Origin: Amorphophallus konjac
Taxonomy: Eukaryota; Streptophyta; Magnoliopsida; Alismatales; Araceae
NCBI GenBank assembly: GCA_022559845.1
Contig: CM040120.1
Location: 163,848,334-163,912,333 of the forward strand
Length of the DNA stretch: 64,000 nucleotides
Direction: 5' to 3'
A program made the translations under genes and the position numbers. Positions 32,959 through 43,801 of the stretch are shown in pieces (position 1 is the first letter of the stretch; the number at the start of each line of letters is the position of its first letter). The notes beneath the pieces were generated by a model. It was not told the origin of the DNA. It searched no databases and saw nothing but the letters and a program-made list of their open reading frames with translations.

Positions 32959-35586
32959 TTGTTGTGTATGTAATTTTGATGATTACAAAATACCTTTGTT
33001 GCTTAGCCTTGTGCGTGAATGCTCTTCACTTGAACTGGTTGTGGAAATGATCATAAACTATTTCTTTTGGGATATCATCATGTGGATGCATTGTAATTCT
33101 ATAAGGCTTATCATCATGTGGATGAATTATAATTCTACAAGGCTTATCATCATGTGGATACATATGTGCTTTGAAGTTAGCACAAACATTGCATATACAT
33201 TGTCTCTACACTTGGTGAGATTGCTTTGTATTTAATGAGAAGCCTCTGTGAAAAACATACTTGGATAAATGTCATTTTGAGCATCATGTCATATTGAGCC
33301 ACATATCATTTATGTGTACTTTGGTAATACTAAATGAATGGAGTGAGTGATATGTGGTTTGATGAGCTTGTGGATTGATCACATGGAATGTGACTCAACA
33401 TTGTTATGCGTACCTTGATTCCAAATTTGTTGATCATGCAATGGTAATTCAATATTGGAACTCCATGATTCTTACATGAACGACTCAACAAAAGAACAAG
33501 CATTTAAGGACAATGTGAAACTCAGGTAAAATAATGTTGTAAGTTCCATCTTTCACTCTTGGAATAGGTTCAACGAAGCAATTTATTGTGAACATGGTCA
33601 CAGTGTTAATGCTTGATGTAAAGATCTTGATTGTCAACTAACACCTTGCTTTATCTTGTCTTTCAGGATGAAAAATTATGGTTGATCTTCATGGGATGAT
33701 GGTAACATTTAATCAATTGTTTCCCATTGAATTGATGGTGTTTTTAGTTGTTTTTCAGGCCCAATCTAGTAGGGGTCGACCCATGGGGTCGACCCTCTCA
33801 GGTTCTGTTCAAACATAATCAAAACAGACCCATTTTAGTGTAGTCTGCCAGAAAGGGTCGACCCATGCAAGGGTCGACCCCTGGGGTCAACCCCTTTAAC
33901 CCAGAACTTGTTTTAGTTCTGTTTGGTTTCTGGCAGTACGAGGGTCGACCTCTGGGGTCGACCCCTGTAAAACAGAACACAAAAAGTGTTCTGTTTGGCT
34001 TCTGATTGCCCGAGGGTCGACCCCAAGGGTCAAGCCATTCCGGTCAGACCTCGAGCCGCACTTTTTGACTGCCGTTTTCTTGCTCCGAAAGTCCAACCAA
34101 TCAATTCCAAATGCCCTATACATCTCCCTAATTCGTGGATCTGGTCCCTAGGCTGTTCCTTGACCATTCTAAACACTTATATACAACTCTTGGGTTGTAA
34201 ACCCTAAGGAATAGGATGCTAGATCTGAAAATTGTTTTCTTCTAACCCTTGTGTGTAGGTTCGGAGTTGAAGCTCCCAAGCCCTCTTCCACCTTGCTCTG
34301 AAGCTGAAATTGAAGGGAAGAAGCTTGAATCAAGGCCCAAGATCATATACAACTGAAGACAGCATGTGAAATCAAGATCCAACCACTGTTCATGTTGCAT
34401 CTCTTCAAAATTACTTCAAGAACGTTCTTCATCCTGTAGAGGCATTTCATGAGGGAGTAATCTTGATCTTTCACTTCTATATCTTTTGTTTGACATTGTT
34501 CAAGGTTTTGAATGGGCATCTAAGATGTGTAATAATCATTTACATGTTCTTTGTTCACTCTCTCTTGCATATATATATGAGCTACAATCTTTGTGATACA
34601 ACATCTCTAATGCTCATGTATTCTTTTGTATAGGTGAAGAAGAGGTGAATCTCTAAACCATTCAAGTCTATATTCTTGTTTGAGATTAGCTTAAAGATTG
34701 AACTCATTATGTCTATCTACTCTTTCAGGTGAAGAGAGGAGATTGGAATAAGGAAAAGAGAAGCGGGTAGAGGAGAGGAAGAAGATGATGTTAAGATTGT
34801 GATCATCCATCAACAAGCAAGGAGAATCAGATTTTGATGAAGAAGGGGGAGCCTTATACTTGATGCATTCTTCTAGTTTACATCTATAGAATTTGTGTGG
34901 AAGGTCATAGCATATATTTGTGATTGTTACATATACATTTGACAGAATATTTTGTGTGGGTGTTCGGAGAAAGGGGTCTCCGAGTGTGTGTGTGGTCTTA
35001 TGTGTGTCGATTTGTGCGGAGTATATCTGTGTGTGTTGTTGGGAGTTTTCTCCCGTGTGGTTGTGTAGGCATTGCCCTACGTGTGTGTGGATGGAGCTGT
35101 ATCTCCGTGTAAGGTATATTGTTTGGGGTGTGTTCCCCTATGTGTGTGTATGTGTGTGTGTGCTGCTATGGCAGCAGGTTGAGGCAAGGCCTCGTGTGTG
35201 TGTTTTGCTATGAAAGCAGCATGTGTGTGTGTTGGGGTTCGTCCCCGTGTTGCTACATTTTGTAGCGTGTAGTGAAGCCTCACCGGTTTGGTGAGGGGTG
35301 GACGTAGGGAGCCCGTTGTGGTCCCGAACCACCTTTAAAATCCCCGTGTCATGTGGTTTGATTCTTGTGATTGTGTGTTCACTATCATATCTGTTTGTGC
35401 TATCGTGTGAGCTCGGCGGGATTGAGTGAATCAAGTTTAAACTTGTTTAGATTAATTTCCTCAATCTTATCAATCTGGTAAATTCCGCTGTGTGCTAGTT
35501 TGTGTTTTTAATTGGTCATAGTTTTTAGCAGTAGGATCTATTCACCCCTCCTCTAGATTCGTGTTCCTGCACTACGGGACCCAACA
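32959..35586 (+). repeat. Element 3 3' LTR
   Basis: This is a direct repeat of 24802-27414 with the same internal order. It ends GGGACCCAACA at 35586, followed by GTGTT. About 3% mismatches to the 5' LTR were counted by eye over the first 220 bp. Confidence 0.9.
33773..34037. repeat. GTCGAC dyads, element 3 3' LTR
   Basis: The dyads are the same as at 25613-25864, but the second unit has three half sites (33857-33890: GGGTCGACCC, GGGTCGACCC, GGGGTCAACC), so half sites can be gained. The last unit carries a decayed second half (GGGTCAAGCC). TATATAC follows at 34178-34184. Confidence 0.88.
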
Positions 35587-35945
35587 GTGTTGAGACATCC
35601 CTTTGAAATTCTTGAAGAACCATGGCTGATGAGTCGAGACAACATCAAATGGTGTCGAGACATGTGAGCCATGTGCAGAGTTGTTGTAAGAAGGTGTCGA
35701 GACATAAGCGCCTTGTGCAGAGATTGTCACACAACTGTGTCAACACTTTTCACTCAGTGTGTCGAGACATCGGTGAATCCAGAAACTTAGTCAGAACGAC
35801 TTTAGCTTGAAATCTTCTAGATGTGTCGAGACATGAATCGGATGTGTCGACACATTCGGTTATGCCGGAGCTCAATTTGTTGGAATTTTAACATAATCTC
35901 TTCTGGATGTGTCGAGACATCACTAGGCCGTGTCGAGACATCACT
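35587..35945. repeat. GTGTCGAGACATC dyad array in element 1 LTR
   Basis: Pairs of (A)GTGTCGA(G/C)ACATC lie at about 35627-35662, 35693-35705, 35737-35775, 35820-35858 and 35908-35945, with two further pairs at 24676-24713 and across the element 3 insertion (24774-24801 plus 35587-35600). Half sites in a pair are 8-14 bp apart and pair starts are about 65-90 bp apart. Confidence 0.85.
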
Positions 35946-36063
35946 TAGTGAGATTCTTCTGCACTTTTTTAATCAATTCATGAAGCCAAAAATAAGTTTG
36001 ATATTTCTCAACCATCTATTAATGATTTATGATTTGTTATTATCAAAACCAGGGGACACAACA
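35592..36063 (-). mobile_element. Element 1 5' LTR, piece 3 of 3
   Basis: This piece continues the GTGTCGAGACATC array interrupted by element 3. It ends in the LTR terminus which on the minus strand reads TGTTGTGTCCCCTGG (36049-36063), like the TGTTGTGCCCC start of element 2. The adjoining sequence at 36064 is the Tat-derived tandem repeat. There is no gene. Confidence 0.75.
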
Positions 36064-38822
36064 TGCTATCCCTTATCCGAGCCAGTTTCTGCACTAGGCA
36101 GAGTCAGTGGCTGGACGTAGGAGTGCTTGCGGAGTCGGTCGACCGATCTGCTCACGTCATAGTACTCGTAGATGTAATTTTTGTGTTGAACTGTGTATTG
36201 TATTGGTTGCCGCCTACTTGATGTACGTCAGAGTTTAATGGAAAGAGAAGAATATTGTTTATTCTACTTTGCTTACATGTGTATGCTTGCCAGATGATCA
36301 AAAGTAAAACTTCCAAAGATTTGTCACATTCCATGTCCGAGGGATGAGTGTTCCTTCCATGGTGGACAGTCGGTATGCTCCTTTCCTGAGTGTTTCGACC
36401 ACTCGGTAGGGGCCTGATTCTCAAGTCGCTTCACCTCAACCTCCCCCAACTCGCTGCGGAGAGGCTCCGATTATACCAAGCAAACACTTGGGGTCTGTTC
36501 TTTCTACCGCCCCTCGCCCACAAGACTTTGGTCCGCCATTGAACAGGTGGAGGAACTATAAGAAAGGGAAAGCTCTGAGCCAGAGAACTCCGGAGGGGTG
36601 ATCTTACGCGTTCGAGCTAGTATTCCTTCACATGCCCTGACCCACCGACGCCATCCCAAGGGGACAGAGGAGCTCATTAAGCTCCCTCCTTTCTTGACCT
36701 CCCCCCCTCCTCGTCCATCTCTGTCGATTTATTTTTTCCCTCCTCTTTCACTCTTCGGAGGGTGCCTGCACTATCTGCCTTCCAAAGAGTTGGCAAAGAG
36801 GAGGCCTTCACTTGTATTCCTTCCTCTTCTCCTCTTTCCTCCGAGCTTCCTCAAGCCGACAGGGCCGGCTATCCCTTATTTGAGTCAGTTTCTACACTAG
36901 GCAGAGTTAGTGGCTGGACGTAGGAGTGCTTGCCGAGTCGGTCGAGTGATTTGCTTGCGTCATAGTACTCGTGGATGTAATTTTTGTGTTGAACTGTGTA
37001 TTATATTGGTTACTGCCTACTTGATGTACATCAGAGTTTAATGAAAAGAGAAGAATATTGTTTATTCTACTTTGCTTACATGTGTGTGCTTGCCAGATGA
37101 TCAAAAGTAGAACTTGCAAAGATTTGTCGCATTCCATGTCCGAGGGATGAGTGTTCCTTCCATGGTGGACAGTCGGTATGCTCCTTTCCCGAGCGTTTCG
37201 ACCACTCGGTAGGGGCCTGATTCTCCAGTCGCTTCACCTCAACCTCCCCCAACTCACTGCGGAGAGGCTCCGACTATACCAAGAAAACCCTTGGAGTCTG
37301 TTCTTTCTGTCTCCCCTCGGCCTCAAGTCTTTGGTCCGCCATTGAACAGGTGGAGGAACTGTAAGAAGGGGAAAGCTCTGAGCCAGAGCACTCCGGAGGG
37401 GTGATCTCGCGTGTTCGAGCTAGTATTCCTTCACATGCCCTGACCCCCCGACGCCATCCCAAGGGGAGGGTGGAGCTCATTAAGCTCCCTCCTTTCTTGA
37501 CCTCCCCCCCCTCGTCTTCCATCTCTACCGATTTATTTTTTCCCTCCTCTTTCACTCTTCAGAGGGTCCCTACACTATCTGCCTTCCAAAGAGTTGGCAG
37601 AGAGGAGACCTTCACTTGTATTCCTTCCTCTTCTCCTCTTTCCTCTGAGCTTCCTCAAGCCGACAGGGCCGACTATCCCTTATCCGAGCCAGTTTCTGCA
37701 CTAGGCAGAGTTAGTGGCTGGACGTAGGAGTGCTTGCCGAGTCAGTCGAGCGATCTGCTCGCGTCATAGTACTCGTGGATGTAATTTTTGTGTTGAACTA
37801 TGTATTGTATTGGTTGCGGCCTACTTGATGTACATCAGAGTTTACTGAAAACTAAAGAATATTGTTTATTCTACTTTGCTTACATGTGTGTGCTTGCCAG
37901 ATGATCAAAAGTAGAACTTGCAAAGATTTATCGCATTCCATGTCCGAGGGATGAGTGTTCCTTCCATGGTGGACAGTCGGTATGCTCCTTTCCCGAGCGT
38001 TTCGACCACTCGGTAGGGGCCTGATTCTCCAGTCGCTTCACCTCAACCTCCCCCAACTCGCTGCGGAGAGGCTCCGACTATACCAAGAAAACCCTTGGAG
38101 TCTGTTCTTTCTGTCTCCCCTCGGCCTCAAGTCTTTGGTCCGCCATTGAACAGGTGGAGGAACTGTAAGAAGGGGAAAGCTCTGAGCCAGAGCACTCCGG
38201 AGGGGTGATCTCGCGTGTTCGAGCTAGTATTCCTTCACATGCCCTGACCCCCCGACGCCATCCCAAGGGGAGGGTGGAGCTCATTAAGGTCCCTCCTTTC
38301 TTGACCTCCCCCCCTCGTCTTCCATCTCTGTCGATTTATTTTTTCCCTCCTCTTTCACTCTTCGGAGGGTCCCTACACTATCTGCCTTCTAAAGAGTTGG
38401 CAGAGAGGAGACCTTCACTTGTATTCCTTCCTCTTCTCCTCTTTCCTCTGAGCTTCCTCAAGCCGACAGGGCCGACTATCCCTTATCCGAGCCAGTTTCT
38501 GCACTAGGCAGAGTTAGTGGCTGGACGTAGGAGTGCTTGCCGAGTCAGTCGAGTGATCTGCTCGCGTCATAGTACTCGTGGATGTAATTTTTGTGTTGAA
38601 CTGTGTATTGTATTGGTTGCGGCCTACTTGATGTACATCAGAGTTTACTGAAAAGTGAAGAATATTGTTTATTCTACTTTGCTTACATGTGTGTGCTTGC
38701 CATATGATCAAAATTAGAACTTGCGAATATTTGTCGCATTCCATGTCCGAGGGATGAGTGTTCCTTCAATGGTGGACAGTCGGTATGCTCCTTTCCTGAG
38801 CGTTTCGACCACTCGGTAGGGG
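36064..38822 (-). repeat. 0.8-kb tandem repeat, 3.4 copies, derived from a Tat element 3' region
   Basis: The word ATCCCTTAT(C/T)(C/T)GAG recurs at 36068, 36871, 37675 and 38478 (steps 803, 804, 803), and the fourth copy stops at 38822. Each unit on the minus strand contains the last ~35 codons of integrase with its stop, a 3' untranslated part, a segment homologous to 53607-53830 (opposite orientation there), and the first part of the extra ORF (compare 52087-52300), whose LENQ end is fused to the integrase GPYRVVE region. Units 2 and 3 are nearly identical. ORFs repeated here (for example at 36598, 37401 and 38205) are copies of the same non-functional reading. Confidence 0.9.
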
Positions 38823-38961
38823 CCTTCCCAGGTAGGGGCTAGCTTCCCCGCCACCTCCAGTGGTCAAGAGGCTTCGACCTTTCTTAGGACAAAATCCCAT
38901 CGCTAAAAGTGTCTATCTCGGACTCTAGAGTTGTAGTATCGAGTGATGCGCTGTTGGTACT
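38714..38961 (-). pseudogene. pol: Tat integrase C-terminus (separated from its core by element 4)
   Basis: On the minus strand, reading continues from the integrase core at 46186 when the element 4 insertion and one CCATT copy are skipped. It shows a YYNSRVRDRHF-type C-terminal stretch, then GPYRVVE, GAYRLST and RTWNA, the standard end of Tat/Ogre-type integrase. Stop codons are TAG at 38903 and the natural TAA at 38714. A small frame change lies near 38855. Integrase here would bind LTR ends, but the copy is broken both by element 4 and by stops. Confidence 0.8.
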
Positions 38962-38966
38962 CCATT

Positions 38967-41332
38967 TGATGTGACACGACCCCTCGGACTTAAATTTGCA
39001 AGCAATCGAACCCAACGGCGGACCCACTCAAGCGGATTCACCCGCGTCGCGCACACTCGGGTCCGTAGGTGGACCGGCGATCGTGGTGAGGGTCCGAGGA
39101 TGGACCTCACCTTTCCGGGGATTTGACTAGCTTGGGATGAACCCCTAAGGGCCTAGGATGCCCAATTCTGTGGGCGGCCAGCACGCCAAGGGCGTGGGAT
39201 GTAGTGGCTCTCTCACAACTCACCCCGTGGTGGACACTCGATTTGATTGATTTTGGATCGGGCACTCCCTCGCCACCGACGGAACTAAGAAGCAATACTA
39301 GTTAAGCAATAAGTGCTAACCAAGAGGAGCGCAACTAGGAGCTCACCTGATCGGTGTGAAGACGCCGATCCCAGCCGGAGACGAGGGCGAGCGGGGAAGC
39401 GTGGGTTACCCGCACGCCGCGCCGATGAAGCTTCGGCCGATGACCTGCTAATACATGCACTACTCCTCACACAGGAGGAGGGAACATGGGGTGGGGAGAG
39501 TAGGGTACAAGCAAACACTACCTCCACGCAGGGAGGGGCGCTAAGCCGGCCAGGCGGGGAGGGGAGATTAGCGTGGATCGCGCCGATGTAGCACCTTGCC
39601 GATTCTGTCCCAGTCTGGAATAGCAGAACAGGGGGTCGGAGTGGTCACCGCCGTGCACTCCTCCGAACTCATAATTCGACGAGACTGGAGCCAAAACGTC
39701 ACTGACAGACCCAGGTATGTCTGTGAATTTTTGTTGGCGCTTCCGAAGTCGACACCTGCCGGGACGGGCTCTGGAATAGGGTCCCTGTGATCAGACTCGG
39801 ACTGCTCCCTGGGTGTAGCAGCAGATGGATGAAGTCACCACGGCATCTCCCGAAGTCCAAACGTGGCAGGACCAAGTCGAGGACGACCGTGGACGAGTCT
39901 TCTCCGAGAAGCAACTAAGATGGGCACCAGACGATGTCGGGGTGGTGAGGAGAAATCCGTTGAGTGAGGGGGGGTCAGGACAAGACCTTGATGGCCTGTT
40001 CTGCACACCTGGGAGAGAAAAATTGGAAACTGCTTTTCCTGATTCTGAACGAGATGCCGCTTGTTGGTGATAGTAGATGCCTTGTAGTAGCAGCTCTCGG
40101 CCAAGTGGCACCTTCAGAAGTTGAGGGGTGTGGCCGTGGTAGCTTCTGCACTGCAGCTCTGGTCCAGGTTATGGTCCCGGTTGCGCAGTCGGACGGGAAT
40201 GGGCACCACGATCTGTAGGGAAGTCGGAATGAGACGACTCCACCTCTCTTGCGAAGAAGACTGGAAGACCTTTCTGGCGATGTATGGTGTACCTCCAGAT
40301 GATGTCGGACAGCACCGGGGCAATCTCTGCAAGTGGAGCTTCTTCTGCTGCCTGCGAACTGGATAGAGTAGGTTGGTGATTGAAGTTGATAGTGGTGGGA
40401 GGGGTGAAGGGGCTGCAATGGGGAGAGGGCTAATGGCTGTGGGGCTTGGATGGAGGTGGATAGAGGTGCTGGAGAGGCTGGAGAAGAGGGCTGGGTCGCA
40501 GCTAGCAGGTGGAGGGGAAGGGGGTTGCGTCCAAGGGTGGAGGGTGAGAGAGAGAGGGGGGGGCGCAAGTGGCTTGGAGAGAGAGGGAAATTTGAACTGA
40601 GTTTAATGTGGGGTGGGTTAATGTGGCCTTGGGAAGGGGAGGAGTTGCCTTGGGGAGGGAAAGGTTACTTGGGAGAGGGGATTCTCTCTTGGGAAAATGA
40701 AGGGTTGTATGGGGAAGGGGAAAGGTTGCTTGGGAGGAGGGAGAGGTGCCTAGGAGAAGGGGCTTTCACCTAGGGGTTGGAGGGGGATTAAATGGGAGGT
40801 ATGGGGAAGGGGGAGGGGTCTTAATTAGAGGTGAATAGGGAGGAGATAGAGTGAATTTCAAAATTTGGAGAGAGAGGGGAGGAGAGAGAGAGGGGTTCAC
40901 CCCCTTTAGAGAGAGAGAGAGAGATAGATAGAGCTAGAGAGAGAGAGAGGGGAGACAATTCTTGTGGACAAACTTTTCTCAATAATTCCTTAGCCTCAAA
41001 TGGTGGGATTGGGGTCCTATTTATAGGAATCCCACAATTTAACATAAGACCCTGAGTTTTAGACTAGTGACAATAAACTAAGGGAGAAGGGGGCGCCCAT
41101 GGGCCTAGCCCACTTAATTGGGCCCAACTGACTCATTAACCACTCTAATTCCAATTAACCTAGGTAGATGACACCTTAACCTAGGGACTTGACTCAAATT
41201 AAAGGAAAATTACATAATAAGAAAATGAAAAGTACATCATATGACTCAGAATAAAGTGGCGAACAAGATGTAGCACTGCTGGCGAGCATCAGGATCCTCA
41301 AACAAATGAGATCGCCGGTGATGTCCCCATCA
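38967..41332 (-). repeat. Element 4 3' LTR
   Basis: This is a direct repeat of 43802-46180. It contains GC-rich sequence near 39360-39560, G-rich sequence at 40370-40800, a (GA)n run at 40860-40950 and a TATA box at 41018-41025. Many overlapping ORFs (39313-40773 on both strands) appear in both LTR copies at matching places. They are low-complexity readings of LTR sequence, not genes. Confidence 0.92.
41018..41025 (-). promoter_or_regulatory. TATA box, element 4 3' LTR
   Basis: On the minus strand this reads TATAAATA inside CCTATAAATAGGA. It is conserved at 45866-45873 in the other LTR. Transcription would start about 30 bp further, near 40990, and run through the GA-rich (CT-rich on minus) leader. 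Confidence 0.75.
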
Positions 41333-41765
41333 TACCCTCGGGGTGCGGAGAACTCGACTCCGTCGAGTATGGGTCCTCCGGGGAAGTGATCCCCTAAAGC
41401 AGCTCGGGGTGAACCTCAACTTCCAAACACAACCCTACATCCGCAACCAGGGGACGGTCCTTCATCCTCTCACGGTGGCTTGGGCACACCCTCTTGCTGG
41501 CGATGGTACCTTGCTTGCCCAGTATTGCCTCCATGTGCATACGTCGGGTTCTCATGCTGATATGTGGAGGCTCTCCGAGGGTATCACTCACAAAGATGGG
41601 GGTAGGCTCAAGGTGCTCACTGGGTTCCACCACGGTGCCCATATAGGGTGCCAAATCCGCCGCGCCAAAAGTTGGGTGTATCCCAAACCCCATTAGCAAG
41701 ACCAACCCGTAAGCCGGGTTGCCAAAGTCACTTGGAACTTGGCAAGGTCCAAGTCCTCGTGCCCT
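41333..41765 (-). other. Element 4 untranslated 3' region
   Basis: About 430 bp lie between the gag-like stop and the 3' LTR. They hold no domain. The purine run next to the LTR is short (minus CCCCGAGGGTA), so the polypurine tract is weak. Confidence 0.6.
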
Positions 41766-43718
41766 CTAGTTGGAGGTGATTCTAGGGTAGAGCCACTCCA
41801 ATGCCACAATCAATAGGTTGCCTACTTGGAATTCCAAGTGGCGCTCGCGAGCCTTTTCCCGCTCTTTGTGAACCTCACCGCTCGTTGTGATTTGCTTCCG
41901 TGTATGCTCATGCCATGCATTATGATGCGGTGAGTGATTGTGAAAGTGGGTAGTGTGAAAAGGTGGACCGGGGCAACCATAAAGTGACCTTTCATGCTTT
42001 GATGCCATGTGGACCTTGATGAACTTTGGGGGAACGGGGCATCCATAAGTGGATCTATCATGCAATGATGCCGTGTAGACTTTGGTCAAGCTAGGTGGGC
42101 CAGGGCACCCGTAGGTGTACCTATCATGCAAAGTGGTGATAAATATCGGGGGACCCGGACATCCATAGATGCCTTTGACATGTGTATGACCAATGTTAAA
42201 TGAGGGAGGGCCGATACACCCGAATATGAACCAATCATGCATCCTACTTGACATATGGGTGATATGAACGAGTGGACCCGACTTAAGAATCATATCAAGT
42301 GGTGTTGTACGCCAAGACTTATGCACTTTTGTACCAAAGATGTCTCCTATGTGTGGGCTTTTGGACCTCCATTGGAATGGGTCAAAGGGGTCTTGGAAGG
42401 TGGATATCATGAAGTGGGGCACTTCCTCGATCCCTAAGTGTGTATTGCCCAAAGTCATGGCTCCTATGGTGTAATCTGAGTCTTGGGAGAGATGGGCTTG
42501 GTCCAACATGGTGGGTGAGGGTAGGAAGGATTGGGTGATAGGTGATGTGGGTGGACCACATGGGTTCCTGGGTTCCCATTGGGAGGGGTCAAAAGGATCA
42601 ACATAAGTGTATCCGGGGGAAAGGAGCTCTAAGTTTATCTCAACATCCTCAAGGTCCTCACAATATGGTGGTGAGTCATCCTCCTCCAAAGTAATTGGTC
42701 CAAGATCTCTAGTGAGTTGACCGTTTAAGGCATTTGGGGTCTCAATGGGTGGGGAGTAGACCGGAGTGGGTTCTTCCTCCAAGGGGAGAAATAGAAGAAT
42801 CTCAATAGTGCAATGCCCACTCGTGCAAATGGAAGTGATGGAGCCAATGGTGGGGTGGGCAAAGTTAATGGTGCTAGGCTCCGAAGGTCCCATGGCAAGC
42901 AAGCCGGTCAAGTGGACTTGCCAATATAAGTAATCCACTAGGTCTCCCAAGTCTCCCGCGAAGTAGAAGGTTTGTAAAGTGACATGGGGAGACCGGGTGG
43001 GAACAATTTGGAATTGATATCCCAATGGTGGTGATCTCACGAGGGTGGGACTTTGCTTGAGCCATTGGAGTATGGACTCATCTATGGTGATGGTGTGCGG
43101 CTCATGAGGACCCGAACTAGGAGGGGTGGGTGAGTTTTGTGGCTCCTCCTCCTCAACGGTGTGGGCTTGGGTTTCCTCGAGGGTCGGGAGGGGGTCTAGG
43201 TCAATCTTACTTCCAAGGGAAGAGGTGTTTACTTCCAAGGGATCAGGTGTTTGGATCATGGGCTCCTCTTCCAAGGGGAGGAATGGGTCTTTTTGTGGAG
43301 GAGTGGAGATAGCTGGCTCATGGTACTCCCGGGGTGGTGAACATGGATGGGCTTGGGTTGGGCTTGATAGGGGAAGTACTTGGGTTGGAGTTGGGGGTGA
43401 AAAAGTGGTTGGTTGAGGAGGTCCGGATTGGGGTGCGTAGATCTTTCTAAGATCGGCCCTCATTTCAACCCAAGATTCAATGGGTGCTTCCCCTTTGGCT
43501 TCTCTCAAACCTACAATGTACTCCCATTCTTTCCTAGCTTGGCGCCAGAGCAAACTCTTGGCATAGTTGACTTGGATAGGCCTTGACAGGGTGAACCTCC
43601 CAAAGTGTCGGTCTATGGACTTCTCCCATTCTAGATATATGCTAGGGCGGGATCCATCAAACACAAAGGCTTCTAATGGGCCTAAGAGTGGCGAATATGC
43701 CAAGTATGAGGTAGTCAT
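41766..43718 (-). CDS. Element 4 gag-like protein with GCPGPP repeats
   Basis: This is the longest intact ORF of the window. The likely start is the Met of MTTSYLAYSP at 43718 (about 650 codons). An upstream in-frame Met at 43862 lies inside the LTR. Residues about 20-105 resemble the Ty3/gypsy gag core: FDGSRPSIYLEWEKSID, then VNYAKSLLWRQARKEWE, then WVEMRADLRKIYAP. A long Pro/Glu/Thr-rich middle has duplicated blocks (LPLEEEP twice; DPFDPSQW and DPFDPFQW). The C-terminal third has five repeats of (Y/F)GC(P/I)GPP or a close variant, each about 20-24 residues and with His-rich spacers. There is no CCHC knuckle, protease, RT or integrase. It may bind RNA or assemble particles using another element's pol. 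That function is inferred from gag resemblance only. Confidence 0.7.
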   Translation of the reverse strand: MTTSYLAYSPLLGPLEAFVFDGSRPSIYLEWEKSIDRHFGRFTLSRPIQVNYAKSLLWRQARKEWEYIVGLREAKGEAPIESWVEMRADLRKIYAPQSGPPQPTTFSPPTPTQVLPLSSPTQAHPCSPPREYHEPAISTPPQKDPFLPLEEEPMIQTPDPLEVNTSSLGSKIDLDPLPTLEETQAHTVEEEEPQNSPTPPSSGPHEPHTITIDESILQWLKQSPTLVRSPPLGYQFQIVPTRSPHVTLQTFYFAGDLGDLVDYLYWQVHLTGLLAMGPSEPSTINFAHPTIGSITSICTSGHCTIEILLFLPLEEEPTPVYSPPIETPNALNGQLTRDLGPITLEEDDSPPYCEDLEDVEINLELLSPGYTYVDPFDPSQWEPRNPCGPPTSPITQSFLPSPTMLDQAHLSQDSDYTIGAMTLGNTHLGIEEVPHFMISTFQDPFDPFQWRSKSPHIGDIFGTKVHKSWRTTPLDMILKSGPLVHITHMSSRMHDWFIFGCIGPPSFNIGHTHVKGIYGCPGPPIFITTLHDRYTYGCPGPPSLTKVYTASLHDRSTYGCPVPPKFIKVHMASKHERSLYGCPGPPFHTTHFHNHSPHHNAWHEHTRKQITTSGEVHKEREKARERHLEFQVGNLLIVALEWLYPRITSN

Positions 43719-43786
43719 GATGGTGGACAAGGGTGATGCATGCAATGGCCCTAGGACAAGACTTAGTAGAGACAAGTCTAGAACTT

Positions 43787-43799
43787 GCTCTGATACCAA
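43787..43799 (-). other. Primer binding site, element 4
   Basis: On the minus strand this reads TTGGTATCAGAGC, two bases after the LTR end CACATCA. It is an intact initiator-Met-type primer site. Confidence 0.9.
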
Positions 43800-43801
43800 T
43801 T

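Larger units (their letters stand above)
24802..35586 (+). mobile_element. Copia-like element 3, plus strand, gag only (non-autonomous)
   Basis: LTRs at 24802-27414 and 32959-35586 both start TGTTG(T/G)TATGT and end GGGACCCAACA. A PBS, a gag and a polypurine tract (AAAATGGGGGAGAT, 32945-32958) are present, but the 3.6 kb after gag hold no protease, integrase, RT or RNase H. The flanks are GTGTC (24797-24801) and GTGTT (35587-35591), a 5-bp duplication with one mismatch. The LTRs differ by about 3% in the first 220 bp. It sits inside the element 1 LTR. It resembles the TR-GAG type of element that would use pol from relatives. Confidence 0.9.
5854..36063 (-). mobile_element. Copia element 1 (SIRE-like), minus strand, host of two nested insertions
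   Basis: Going down the minus strand the element has a 5' LTR (36063 to 12894, split by elements 2 and 3), PBS, gag, PR, IN, RT, RNase H and an untranslated 3' region to about 5854. No 3' LTR is present. The LTR ends are TGTTGTGTCCCC at the 36063 side and CTCAACA at the 12894 side. The gag with a coiled-coil tail, the DSGCSRHMTG protease and the IN-before-RT order define Ty1/copia, and the large gag and LTR suggest the SIRE/Maximus group. All coding parts are broken, and the extent at the left edge is inferred from loss of gypsy similarity. Confidence 0.75.

Noticed and set aside
39313..40773. Many overlapping ORFs of 70-200 residues on both strands, repeated at 44082-45697
   Set aside because: They lie in the two LTRs of element 4 at matching positions, are G/C-rich low-complexity readings, and no frame is favoured.
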